Shown here one piece after another: positions 1 through 5,283 of a stretch of DNA of 6,691 nucleotides. This DNA comes from DASVXQ01 sp046727955 (lineage in GTDB: Bacteria > Actinomycetota > CALGFH01). Positions within the stretch are counted from its first letter, which is position 1. Every line of letters begins with the position of its first letter. Made by a program: the position numbers and the translations under genes. The stretch spans positions 1 through 6,691 of the forward strand of contig JBKPDO010000244.1 in NCBI GenBank assembly GCA_046727955.1, in the 5' to 3' direction. Under the pieces are notes generated by a model. The model did not search any database, was not told the DNA's origin, and was given only the letters and a program-made list of their open reading frames with translations.

Positions 1-70
1 TGGGGCTCCTTTGGTCGGGGCAATCACTTAGCATTGTTGGCCCTTTTGTTCTCCGCAGCCCTTGATCCTT

Positions 71-94
71 GTGGGGGGAGCTCGCTCCCCCCAC
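71..94. repeat. perfect inverted repeat A (11-bp arms)
   Basis: Arms GTGGGGGGAGC (71-81) and GCTCCCCCCAC (84-94) are perfectly complementary around a 2-base centre, so either strand could form a very stable hairpin. No T-run follows on either strand, which argues against a classical intrinsic terminator. The first 22 bases (71-92) recur in inverted orientation at 133-154, so this is a repeated module and not an isolated hairpin. Confidence 0.85.
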
Positions 95-114
95 GGCGCG
101 CGCTTCGCGCGCCG
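94..114. repeat. GC hairpin between the two inverted copies
   Basis: The 9-base arms CGGCGCGCG (94-102) and CGCGCGCCG (106-114) are complementary around the 3-base loop CTT. The hairpin starts on the last base of inverted repeat A and sits between it and its reverse-complement copy, so the three hairpins form one compact block. The role is unknown; a repetitive extragenic palindrome or an RNA structure are both possible. Confidence 0.8.
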
Positions 115-132
115 GGGCAGATCTATCCATGG

Positions 133-154
133 GGGGGGAGCGAGCTCCCCCCAC
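133..154. repeat. inverted copy of palindrome A
   Basis: Positions 133-154 are the exact reverse complement of 71-92. The copy is itself palindromic, with arms GGGGGGAGC (133-141) and GCTCCCCCC (144-152) around GA. Two extra G residues at 131-132 lengthen the G-run to eight, the kind of change slippage produces. Because each copy is nearly self-complementary, the orientation is told only by the centre (TC in the first copy, GA here) and the flanking AC. Confidence 0.85.
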
Positions 155-220
155 GGCCCCCCAAGAGCGCCTGTGCCATGGTCGCCCGCGCAGCACGGTC
201 ACCCGTGTGCCAGAATCGGC

Positions 221-235
221 CAGATTGATCCTTGG
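221..235 (+). repeat. short motif CAGATTGATCCTTGG, best copy
   Basis: This 15-mer has a diverged relative at 118-132 (CAGATCTATCCATGG, 12 of 15 matching), and its core TTGATCCTTG recurs exactly at 62-71. The first two copies directly precede the G-runs of palindromes A and its inverted copy; this third copy has no hairpin after it and may mark a decayed unit. Its function is unknown. Confidence 0.5.
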
Positions 236-337
236 CATGCATGATGGCCGCGTGTACCATGCGCGCACCTTTTACCCGGCGGGCAGCGGTGGCCCCTCGG
301 GACCTCGGCGACATTTCGGGCTTGGGGGACGGCCGGC

Positions 338-343
338 TATACG
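338..343 (+). promoter_or_regulatory. weak candidate -10 element (TATACG)
   Basis: TATACG matches four of six bases of the TATAAT consensus and is the only AT-leaning hexamer in the GC-rich leader of the RAM-protein gene, 51 bases before its chosen start. I see no acceptable -35 hexamer 16-18 bases upstream. This is a weak, position-based guess. Confidence 0.2.
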
Positions 344-378
344 CCACGAGCGGCCGGCGTGCTGCCGTGGCGGTTGAC

Positions 379-385
379 AAGGAGG
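379..385 (+). promoter_or_regulatory. ribosome binding site that decides the RAM-protein start
   Basis: AAGGAGG is a near-perfect Shine-Dalgarno sequence. GTG codons in the same frame lie at 359, 389, 395 and 398. The site falls inside the long version starting at 359 and is only 3 bases from 389, while the gap to the GTG at 395 is 9 bases. It therefore favours 395. Confidence 0.75.
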
Positions 386-394
386 TCGGTGCAC

Positions 395-628
395 GTGGTG
401 ACGGCGTACATCCTCATCCAGACCGAAGTTGGCAAGGCGGCTCAGGTCGCCAAAGAGATCTCCGAGATCAAGGGCGTGCAGCAGGCCGAGGATGTCACCG
501 GACCGTACGACGTGATCGTCCGGGCCGAGGCACGCAACGTCGACGACCTGGGCAAGCTGGTGGTTGCCAGGGTCCAGGCGGTCGACGGCATAACCCGCAC
601 GCTGACCTGCCCGGTCGTCCACCTCTAG
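395..628 (+). CDS. stand-alone Lrp/AsnC ligand-binding (RAM) domain protein
   Basis: This 77-residue protein is a complete RAM domain (regulation of amino-acid metabolism, the effector-binding half of Lrp/AsnC regulators) without the N-terminal helix-turn-helix. Visible hallmarks are the opening strand VTAYILIQTEVGK, the central stretch QAEDVTGPYDVIVRAEA and the closing GITRTLTCPVVHL, which is typical of the actinobacterial single-domain proteins. RAM domains dimerise and assemble into rings or octamers that bind small molecules, usually amino acids, at subunit interfaces. Without a DNA-binding domain it cannot act as a classical repressor alone; it may modulate a full-length partner or act as a sensor. 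The GTG start at 395 is set by AAGGAGG 9 bases upstream and by the family's usual N-terminus. It ends 11 bases before the end of the convergent serC. Family assignment is firm; ligand and partner are unknown. Confidence 0.93.
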   Translation: MVTAYILIQTEVGKAAQVAKEISEIKGVQQAEDVTGPYDVIVRAEARNVDDLGKLVVARVQAVDGITRTLTCPVVHL

Positions 629-639
629 CCACTGGGACC

Positions 640-1788
640 TCACCGGCCGGCGGAGGCCCTCAGGCTCGCGACGATCCAGTCGATGGCTCGGGTGAGCGTC
701 TCGAGGTCGGCGGGCTCGATGGCGGGGAACAGGGCGATGCGCAGCTGGTTGCGGCCCAGCTTGCGGTAGGACTCGGTGTCGACGATGCCGTTGGCGCGGA
801 GGACCTTGGCGACCGCCGCCGCGTCCACGGCCGGGTCGAAATCGATGGTCGCGACCGTGTGGCTGCGCTGGGCCGGGTCGGCCACGAACGGGGTTGCGTG
901 GCCGCTCGCCTCGGCCCAGCCGTAGACGATCGCGGCCGACTCGTCGCAGCGCTTGCAGGCCCAGTCGAGCCCTCCCTGCGAGATCAGCCACTCGAGCTGG
1001 TTCACCAGCAGGAACAGGGTGGCGAGCGCCGGGGTGTTGTAGGTCTGGTCGGCGCGTGAGCTCCGCAGCGCGACCTCGAGGCTCAGCGAGGCGGGTATCC
1101 AGCGACCGGAGGCCGCGATCGCGGCTGAGCGCGCCAGCGCCTCTGGCGACAGCAGCGCGATCCACAGGCCGCCGTCGGACGCGAAGCACTTCTGCGGGGC
1201 GAAGTAGTAGACGTCGAACGAGGCCGGGTCCAGCGGCAGCCCGCCCGCGCCGGAGGTCCCGTCCACGACGACCAGGCCGCTCGTCCCCGCCGGCCGGCGC
1301 GGCGGCATCGACACACCGGTCGAGGTCTCGTTGTGGGTCAGCGCGTACACGTCCACCTCGGGGTTGGGGCGCGGCTCCGGGTGGGTGCCGTAGGGGCTGG
1401 AGATCAGCTCCGGGTCGGCCAGGTGGGGCGCCGAGGCGGCCGCCGCGAACTTCGAGGAGAACTCGCCGAACACCAGGTGCTGGCTGCGCCGCTCGATCAG
1501 CGAGAAGACGGCCGCGTCCCAGAACACGCTGGAGCCGCCGTTGCCGAGCACGACCTCGTAGCCCTCGGGCAGGTGGAAGAAGTCACGCAGGCCCGACCTG
1601 AGCCGCGCGACCATCGAGCGCACGCCCGGCTGCCGGTGGCTGGTGCCGAGGTAGGTCGGCGCGGCCGCGGCCAGCGCGGCCACCGCCTCCGGCCGCACTT
1701 TCGACGGGCCGGAGCCGAAGCGCCCGTCGCTGGGGCGCAGGTGATCAGGGAGCGCAATTGCCGGGAGCCGCTGGTCGATCTGTGCCAC
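640..1788 (-). CDS. serC: phosphoserine aminotransferase
   Basis: SerC is a cytoplasmic PLP enzyme that transfers the amino group of glutamate to 3-phosphohydroxypyruvate, the second step of serine synthesis; the family can also serve pyridoxine synthesis. The 382-residue protein follows the actinobacterial (mycobacterial-like) SerC pattern: DGRFGSGPSKVR near the N-terminus, LGTSHRQPGV, GYEVVLGNGGSSVFWDA, HNETSTGV, VVVDGTSGAGG with the PLP-ring aspartate (about D176), YYFAPQKCFASDGGLW with Schiff-base lysine K200, QTYNTPA, and ANGIVDTESYRKLGRNQLRIA near the C-terminus. The GTG at 1788 puts DGRFGSG about 20 residues in, as in relatives, and has a GAGG 11 bases upstream. An in-frame TTG at 1821 would add 11 residues but has no ribosome site and would run over the ribosome site of the divergent aminotransferase gene. 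No defect is visible. The function is secure; the exact start is moderately so. Confidence 0.96.
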   Translation of the reverse strand: MAQIDQRLPAIALPDHLRPSDGRFGSGPSKVRPEAVAALAAAAPTYLGTSHRQPGVRSMVARLRSGLRDFFHLPEGYEVVLGNGGSSVFWDAAVFSLIERRSQHLVFGEFSSKFAAAASAPHLADPELISSPYGTHPEPRPNPEVDVYALTHNETSTGVSMPPRRPAGTSGLVVVDGTSGAGGLPLDPASFDVYYFAPQKCFASDGGLWIALLSPEALARSAAIAASGRWIPASLSLEVALRSSRADQTYNTPALATLFLLVNQLEWLISQGGLDWACKRCDESAAIVYGWAEASGHATPFVADPAQRSHTVATIDFDPAVDAAAVAKVLRANGIVDTESYRKLGRNQLRIALFPAIEPADLETLTRAIDWIVASLRASAGR

Positions 1789-1812
1789 GATGTCACGAAC
1801 CTCGAGTCGCGT

Positions 1813-1818
1813 AGGAGG
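1813..1818 (+). promoter_or_regulatory. ribosome binding site of the aminotransferase gene
   Basis: AGGAGG lies 11 bases before the ATG at 1830 and 17 before the alternative ATG at 1836, so it supports 1830, though at a slightly long distance. It occupies much of the short space between two divergent genes, leaving little room for separate promoters there. Confidence 0.65.
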
Positions 1819-1829
1819 CAAGTCTGTTC

Positions 1830-3041
1830 ATGAGCATGCCACGGATCTCGCGGCGCGTCGGCGCGATCGCGGAGTCGGCGACGCTGGCCATCGACGCCAA
1901 GGCCAAGGCCATGAAGGCCGGCGGCGAGGACGTGATCGGCTTCGGCGCCGGCGAGCCGGACTTCGCCACGCCCGCCCACATCGTGGAGGCGGCGGCCGCG
2001 GCCTGCCACGAGCCCCGTTTCCACCACTACAGCCCTACCGCGGGGCTGCCGGAGCTGCGCGAGGCGATCGCCGCCAAGACCGCCCGCGACTCCGGCCTCC
2101 AGGTGCGGTCCAACCAGGTGCTGGTGACCAACGGCGGCAAGCAGGCGCTCTACAACGCCTTCGCCACCCTGCTCGACCCTGGCGACGAGGTGCTGCTGCC
2201 GGCGCCCTACTGGGTCACATATCCGGAGTCGATCGCGCTGGCGGGCGGCGTGCCGGTGGCGGTGCCGACCGACGAGTCCGGGGGTTTCCGCGCCAGCGTG
2301 GAGCAGCTCGAGGCGGTCACCACCCAGCGCACCAAGGCGCTGGTCTTCGTCTCGCCTTCCAACCCGACCGGAGCGGTGTATCCCCGTGATGAGGTGGAGA
2401 CGGTCGGCCGCTGGGCCGCGCGGCGCGGCCTGTGGGTGGTCACCGACGAGATCTACGAGCACCTGGTCTACGGCGACAGCCGCTTCCATTCGATGCCGGT
2501 GCTCGTGCCCGAGCTGGGCGACCGCACCGTGGTGGTCAACGGCGTGGCCAAGACTTATGCCATGACCGGCTGGCGGGTCGGCTGGCTGCTGGGGCCCTCC
2601 GACGTGGTCGCGGCGGCCACCAACCTCCAGTCCCACACCACCTCCAACGTCTGCAACGTCGCCCAGGCGGCCGCGCTGGCCGCGGTCTCGGGCGGCCTGG
2701 AGGCGACCGTGGCCATGCGCGAGGCGTTCGACCGCCGCCGGCGGCGCATGCACGAGCTGCTCTCGGCCATCCCCGGCGTTCGCTGCATCGAGCCGCAGGG
2801 CGCGTTCTACGCCTTCCCGTCGCTGGCCGGGGTGCTGGGGCGCGAGCTCCGAGGGCGACGGCCGCGGGGCTCGATCGAGCTGGCCGAGCTGATCCTCGAG
2901 GAGGCCAGGGTGGCGATCGTGCCGGGCGAGGCGTTCGGAGCCCCGGGCTACGCCCGCCTGTCCTATGCCCTCGGCGACGAGGACCTGGTCGAGGGGATCA
3001 CGCGCATCGCCAAGCTGCTCGAGGAGGTGGGCCCGGCCTGA
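1830..3041 (+). CDS. aspartate-type class I aminotransferase
   Basis: This 403-residue PLP-dependent fold-type I transaminase belongs to the AspB-like (class I gamma) group. It would exchange the amino group between aspartate or glutamate and 2-oxoacids in the cytoplasm. Motifs in order: GFGAGEPDFATPAHI (substrate entry), HHYSPTAGLPELREAI, TNGGKQALYNAF (phosphate cup), PAPYWVTYPE (ring-stacking aromatic), SPSNPTGAVY with N178, VVTDEIYEHLVYG with D206 and Y209 (PLP ring), GVAKTYAMTGWRVGW with Schiff-base lysine K241, and YARLSYALGDEDL with the carboxylate-binding arginine R376. Length and motif spacing are normal, so it should be active. Some members act on prephenate (arogenate route to tyrosine and phenylalanine) or other oxoacids, so 'aspartate aminotransferase' is the default rather than proven specificity. 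It diverges from serC and converges on the Clp N-domain gene. Confidence 0.93.
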   Translation: MSMPRISRRVGAIAESATLAIDAKAKAMKAGGEDVIGFGAGEPDFATPAHIVEAAAAACHEPRFHHYSPTAGLPELREAIAAKTARDSGLQVRSNQVLVTNGGKQALYNAFATLLDPGDEVLLPAPYWVTYPESIALAGGVPVAVPTDESGGFRASVEQLEAVTTQRTKALVFVSPSNPTGAVYPRDEVETVGRWAARRGLWVVTDEIYEHLVYGDSRFHSMPVLVPELGDRTVVVNGVAKTYAMTGWRVGWLLGPSDVVAAATNLQSHTTSNVCNVAQAAALAAVSGGLEATVAMREAFDRRRRRMHELLSAIPGVRCIEPQGAFYAFPSLAGVLGRELRGRRPRGSIELAELILEEARVAIVPGEAFGAPGYARLSYALGDEDLVEGITRIAKLLEEVGPA

Positions 3042-3107
3042 GCTCGGGGCCCGAGCCCGGGGCCCGAGCCCGGGGCCCGAGCCGGGGCCCGAGCCGGGGC
3101 CTGGGCT
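3042..3107. repeat. tandem palindromic array, probable shared terminator
   Basis: Four units based on GGGGCCCGAGCC(C) lie head to tail: two of 13 bp (3046-3058, 3059-3071), two of 12 bp (3072-3083, 3084-3095), then a decayed copy (3096-3107, ending CCTGGGCT). Each junction is self-complementary; for example GCTCGG (3042-3047) pairs with CCGAGC (3051-3056) around a 3-base loop, and similar hairpins can form in several registers. The array fills the entire 64 bp between two convergent genes and runs into the stop codon of the minus-strand gene. A bidirectional, U-tract-less terminator is the simplest role (inference). The 12/13-bp variation suggests growth by replication slippage. Confidence 0.85.
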
Positions 3108-4020
3108 AGGACAGCTCGACCTCGACGCGCAGCTGCTCCTCGGCCTCGCCGGCGACCGTCAGGGTGAGCCTCTTCGCCTCCTGCGGTGGGGACGGCTGGA
3201 AGCTCACCTGACCGACTTGCATCTGGTCGTCCCCGCTGCTGGAGGCGCCGATCTGCCGGTAGTCCGTGTCGAGGTCGTCGGAGAGCTGCCAGTCGGTGTA
3301 GGACGCCAGCAGCTGGCTGGCCGAGCGCCCAGGCGCCGAGCAGACAGCGGCCAGGCGCAGGTCGAGCCAGCCGGACCAGATCTCCAGAGACAGCAGCACC
3401 AGCCGGAGGCCCTCCCCGATCTCGACCTGGCGGCCGATGGGGACCACCCGCACCAGCTCGGGCGGCTGGGACACGATGCGCCCCAGCCAGGCGGGTGCCA
3501 CCACCGCGCGGTGGACCTGCATCGTGACCGCACCGGGGACAGGCTCGCCGGGAGGCTGGTCGCCTCCAGGCCGCTGCACCAGCAGCTCGATCACGCGCTC
3601 GCGCACACTGCTGAGACCTGCCCCGCGCTTCACCAGGACCTGGGCCGCGACGCCCTCGCCCTCGCGCAGCAGCCCGAGCAGGACGTGCTCGGTGCCGATG
3701 TAGTTGTGGCCGAGCTGCAGCGCTTCGCGCAGGGAGAGCTCCAGGACCTTCTTGGCCCTCGGCGTGAACGGGATGTGCGCCGCGCCCGGTGTCGCCACGC
3801 CCTTGCCGATGATCTCCTCGACGTCGTGGCGGACCATCTCGAGTGAGATCCCAAAGGAGTCGAGCGCCGCGGCGGCCACGCCCTCGTCCCCGCTCGCGCC
3901 GTCGGCCAGCAGCCCGAGCAGCAGGTGCTCGGTGCCGATGTAGTTGTGGTTCAGGCGCCGGGCCTCGTGCTGCGCGCGTACGACCACGCGCCGGGCCCCG
4001 TCTGTGAAACGCTCGAACAT
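3106..4020 (-). CDS. Clp N-domain protein without ATPase, with C-terminal beta-rich domain
   Basis: The 304-residue protein starts like ClpC (MFERFTDGARRVVV) and carries both Clp N-terminal repeats, about 1-70 and 84-148, each with the same HNYIGTEH block (25-32, 105-112). In ClpA/ClpC this helical domain docks substrates and adaptors onto the AAA+ ring. Here no ATPase follows: there are no Walker A or B motifs. A Pro/Gly-rich linker (150-164) leads to about 140 residues of alternating hydrophobic strands, with PELVRVVPIGRQVEIG (187-202), LVLLSLEIW (207-215), WQLSDDLDTDYRQIG (244-258), VSFQPSPP (272-279) and KRLTLTV (283-289). This looks like a beta-sandwich; I do not recognise catalytic residues. 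It has no signal peptide or membrane segment, so it is probably cytoplasmic. The ATG at 4020 has GGGAG 6 bases upstream; the frame is open to 4098 but matches nothing there. A role as Clp adaptor, decoy or peptide-sensing protein is inference. Confidence 0.88.
   Translation of the reverse strand: MFERFTDGARRVVVRAQHEARRLNHNYIGTEHLLLGLLADGASGDEGVAAAALDSFGISLEMVRHDVEEIIGKGVATPGAAHIPFTPRAKKVLELSLREALQLGHNYIGTEHVLLGLLREGEGVAAQVLVKRGAGLSSVRERVIELLVQRPGGDQPPGEPVPGAVTMQVHRAVVAPAWLGRIVSQPPELVRVVPIGRQVEIGEGLRLVLLSLEIWSGWLDLRLAAVCSAPGRSASQLLASYTDWQLSDDLDTDYRQIGASSSGDDQMQVGQVSFQPSPPQEAKRLTLTVAGEAEEQLRVEVELS
3668..3949 (-). repeat. DNA direct repeat inside the Clp N-domain gene
   Basis: Positions 3668-3709 and 3908-3949 match at 40 of 42 bases and lie exactly 240 bp (80 codons) apart. 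They encode the equivalent helix (HNYIGTEH followed by hydrophobic residues and GLL) in the two Clp N repeats. The protein motif is expected from the family; the near-identity at DNA level, including synonymous positions, is higher than an old domain duplication alone predicts and may reflect gene conversion or shared codon preference. Confidence 0.8.
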
Positions 4021-4026
4021 GGGCGA

Positions 4027-4031
4027 CTCCC
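4027..4031 (-). promoter_or_regulatory. ribosome binding site deciding the Clp N-domain start
   Basis: GGGAG on the minus strand lies 6 bases before the ATG at 4020, where the encoded protein begins with the family's usual N-terminus. The upstream in-frame ATG pair (4053 and 4050) has a purine-rich run almost touching it and would add 10-11 residues unlike Clp proteins. Confidence 0.7.
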
Positions 4032-4122
4032 GCCAGCCGGTCGGCCTCATCATGCCCCCTCTGGGGCCAGCGCGCCTAGGCCTGTTTGCAACGGACACTG
4101 TGCGTGGCGAGCCTGCCGATGG

Positions 4123-4141
4123 CGGTGCTGACCCAGCACCG
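4123..4141 (-). terminator. candidate stem-loop terminator after ddl
   Basis: Arms CGGTGCTG (4123-4130) and CAGCACCG (4134-4141) form a perfect 8-bp stem with a 3-base loop, about 40 bases past the ddl stop in the transcription direction. No U-tract follows, so it would be of the U-less type common in GC-rich actinobacteria. It separates the ddl operon from the Clp N-domain gene; a role in the latter's leader is an alternative. The rest of 4021-4179 shows no clear promoter. Confidence 0.45.
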
Positions 4142-4179
4142 GGGGATCCGGGCGAAGTACCCGATGGGGGGGTTCGGCC

Positions 4180-5283
4180 CTACCCTTTCTTGGCCTGATG
4201 GCGCTCGAGCGCGAGGTCCACCAGGCGGGCGATCAGCTCGGGGTAGGGCAGCCCGGAGGCGTCCCACAGCATCGGGAACATGCTCTTCGGGGTGAAGCCG
4301 GGGATGGTGTTCACCTCGTTGACCAGCACCTGGCCGGTGGCGTCGAGATAGAAGAAGTCCACCCGGGCAAAGCCCTCGCAGTCGAGCGCCCGGAAGGCGC
4401 GGACCGCCAGCTCGCGGGTGCGCTCGGCAGCGGCGCTCGGGACCGCCGCGGGGATCACCAGCTTGGATGACTCGTCCAGGTACTTGGCCTCGAAGTCGTA
4501 GAACTCGTGGCCGGGGATGACCTCGCCGACGACGCTCGCCAGCGGGTCCTGGTTGCCGATCACACCGACCTCCAGCTCGCGCGCGACGACTCCCTGCTCC
4601 ACCAGGGCCTTGCCGTCGTGGGCGAAGGCCGCCTCCAGGCCGCCGGCCAGCTCCCGCGCCGACTTGACCTTGGTGATGCCCACGGAGGAGCCGAGCCGCG
4701 CCGGCTTGGTGAAGACCGGGTAGGCCAGGGACTCGGCCACCCGCGCGGTGACCACGGCGGGGTCGGCGCGCCACTCGCGCTCGCGCACCACCAGGTAGGG
4801 CGCCTGCCCCAAGCCCGCCTGGGCGAGCACCACCTTGGCCATGGACTTGTCCATGGCCAGCGCCGAGGCGAGCACCCCGGCGCCCGCGTAGGGCAGGTCG
4901 GCCAGCTCGAACAGCCCCTGCACAGTGCCGTCCTCGCCGTAGGGACCGTGCAGGATCGGCAGGACGACGTCGATCTCACCAAGCGGGCCCGGGCCACCGT
5001 CCGCCCGCGCCAGCGCGCTCGCGCGCTGCTCGGGGCGCAGCGCGATCTCGCTGCCGGCGGCCTCGACCTCTGGCAGACCACCCTCCGGACCGGTGAGCTC
5101 CAGCGGCGAGGTATCGGGCAGTATCCACGCGCCCTCGCGAGTGATGCCGATCGGCACCACCTCGAACCGTTGCGGGTCGAGCGCCTCCATCACCGAGCGC
5201 GCGGAGACGACCGAGACGGCGTGCTCGGCGGACCGGCCGCCGTACAGCAATGCCACGCGGAGCTTGCGCTTGCCCACGGTCAT
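4180..5283 (-). CDS. ddl: D-alanine--D-alanine ligase
   Basis: Ddl is a cytoplasmic ATP-grasp enzyme that joins two D-alanines with ATP, making the dipeptide MurF adds to the peptidoglycan precursor. The 367-residue protein has the expected parts: GGRSAEHAVSVVSA (15-28) with the first D-Ala-site glutamate E20, LHGPYGEDGTVQG (111-123), AMDKSMAK (143-150), KPARLGSSVGI (193-203) covering ATP and substrate, the FYDFEAKY omega loop (261-268), ARVDFF with metal ligand D309, and VNEVNTIPGFTPKSMFP (321-337) with E323 and N325. The KY pair closing the omega loop is characteristic of dipeptide ligases rather than VanA-type D-Ala-D-Lac ligases. The ATG at 5283 overlaps the preceding gene's stop as ATGA, with GGAGG 4 bases upstream inside that gene, indicating translational coupling. 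Nothing suggests resistance to glycopeptides or loss of activity. Confidence 0.96.
   Translation of the reverse strand: MTVGKRKLRVALLYGGRSAEHAVSVVSARSVMEALDPQRFEVVPIGITREGAWILPDTSPLELTGPEGGLPEVEAAGSEIALRPEQRASALARADGGPGPLGEIDVVLPILHGPYGEDGTVQGLFELADLPYAGAGVLASALAMDKSMAKVVLAQAGLGQAPYLVVREREWRADPAVVTARVAESLAYPVFTKPARLGSSVGITKVKSARELAGGLEAAFAHDGKALVEQGVVARELEVGVIGNQDPLASVVGEVIPGHEFYDFEAKYLDESSKLVIPAAVPSAAAERTRELAVRAFRALDCEGFARVDFFYLDATGQVLVNEVNTIPGFTPKSMFPMLWDASGLPYPELIARLVDLALERHQAKKG

Larger units (their letters stand above)
1..394. other. gene-free region rich in palindromes
   Basis: No reading frame here looks like a protein. The open frames on both strands are arginine/alanine/glycine/proline-rich translations of GC-rich DNA and none has a recognisable motif. 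The first 60 bases are less GC-rich than the rest and could be the tail of an intergenic region outside the window. Positions 62-154 hold strong palindromes, and a motif close to CAGATTGATCCTTGG occurs near 62, 118 and 221. Positions 236-378 are the leader of the downstream RAM-protein gene. I found no tRNA fold and no convincing -35/-10 pair. Confidence 0.7.

Noticed and set aside
373..378. Perfect -35-like TTGACA upstream of the RAM-protein gene
   Set aside because: It runs directly into the Shine-Dalgarno sequence, and no -10 hexamer occurs about 17 bases downstream, where the coding region has already begun.
359..394. Longer GTG start for the RAM protein
   Set aside because: It would place the AAGGAGG ribosome site inside the gene and add residues (MLPWRLTRRS) absent from the family.
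272..1189. 305-codon minus-strand frame over the RAM-protein gene and the 3' part of serC
   Set aside because: Arginine-rich shadow translation of real genes in other frames; no motif and no ribosome site.
1497..2753. 418-codon open frame on the minus strand across the serC start and antisense to the aminotransferase gene
   Set aside because: It overlaps two well-supported genes, and its translation is His/Arg/Gly/Ala-rich with no recognisable domain. It is a by-product of GC-rich codon bias.
2965..3846. Plus-strand frame with a Gly-Pro-Glu-Pro repeat translation over the tandem array
   Set aside because: The apparent protein repeat is just the 12-13 bp DNA array read through. The remainder is antisense to the Clp N-domain gene.
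4021..4098. N-terminal extension of the Clp N-domain protein
   Set aside because: The extra 26 residues are unlike Clp proteins, while MFERFTDGARR at 4020 is the typical start with a well-spaced ribosome site.
5011..5028. 8-bp-arm palindrome CAGCGCGC/GCGCGCTG inside ddl
   Set aside because: Simple GC alternation in a coding region of extreme GC content; expected by chance and by codon choice.
4180..5283. Possible vancomycin-resistance-type ligase
   Set aside because: The omega loop reads FYDFEAKY as in ordinary D-Ala-D-Ala ligases, and no vanH- or vanX-like gene is nearby.
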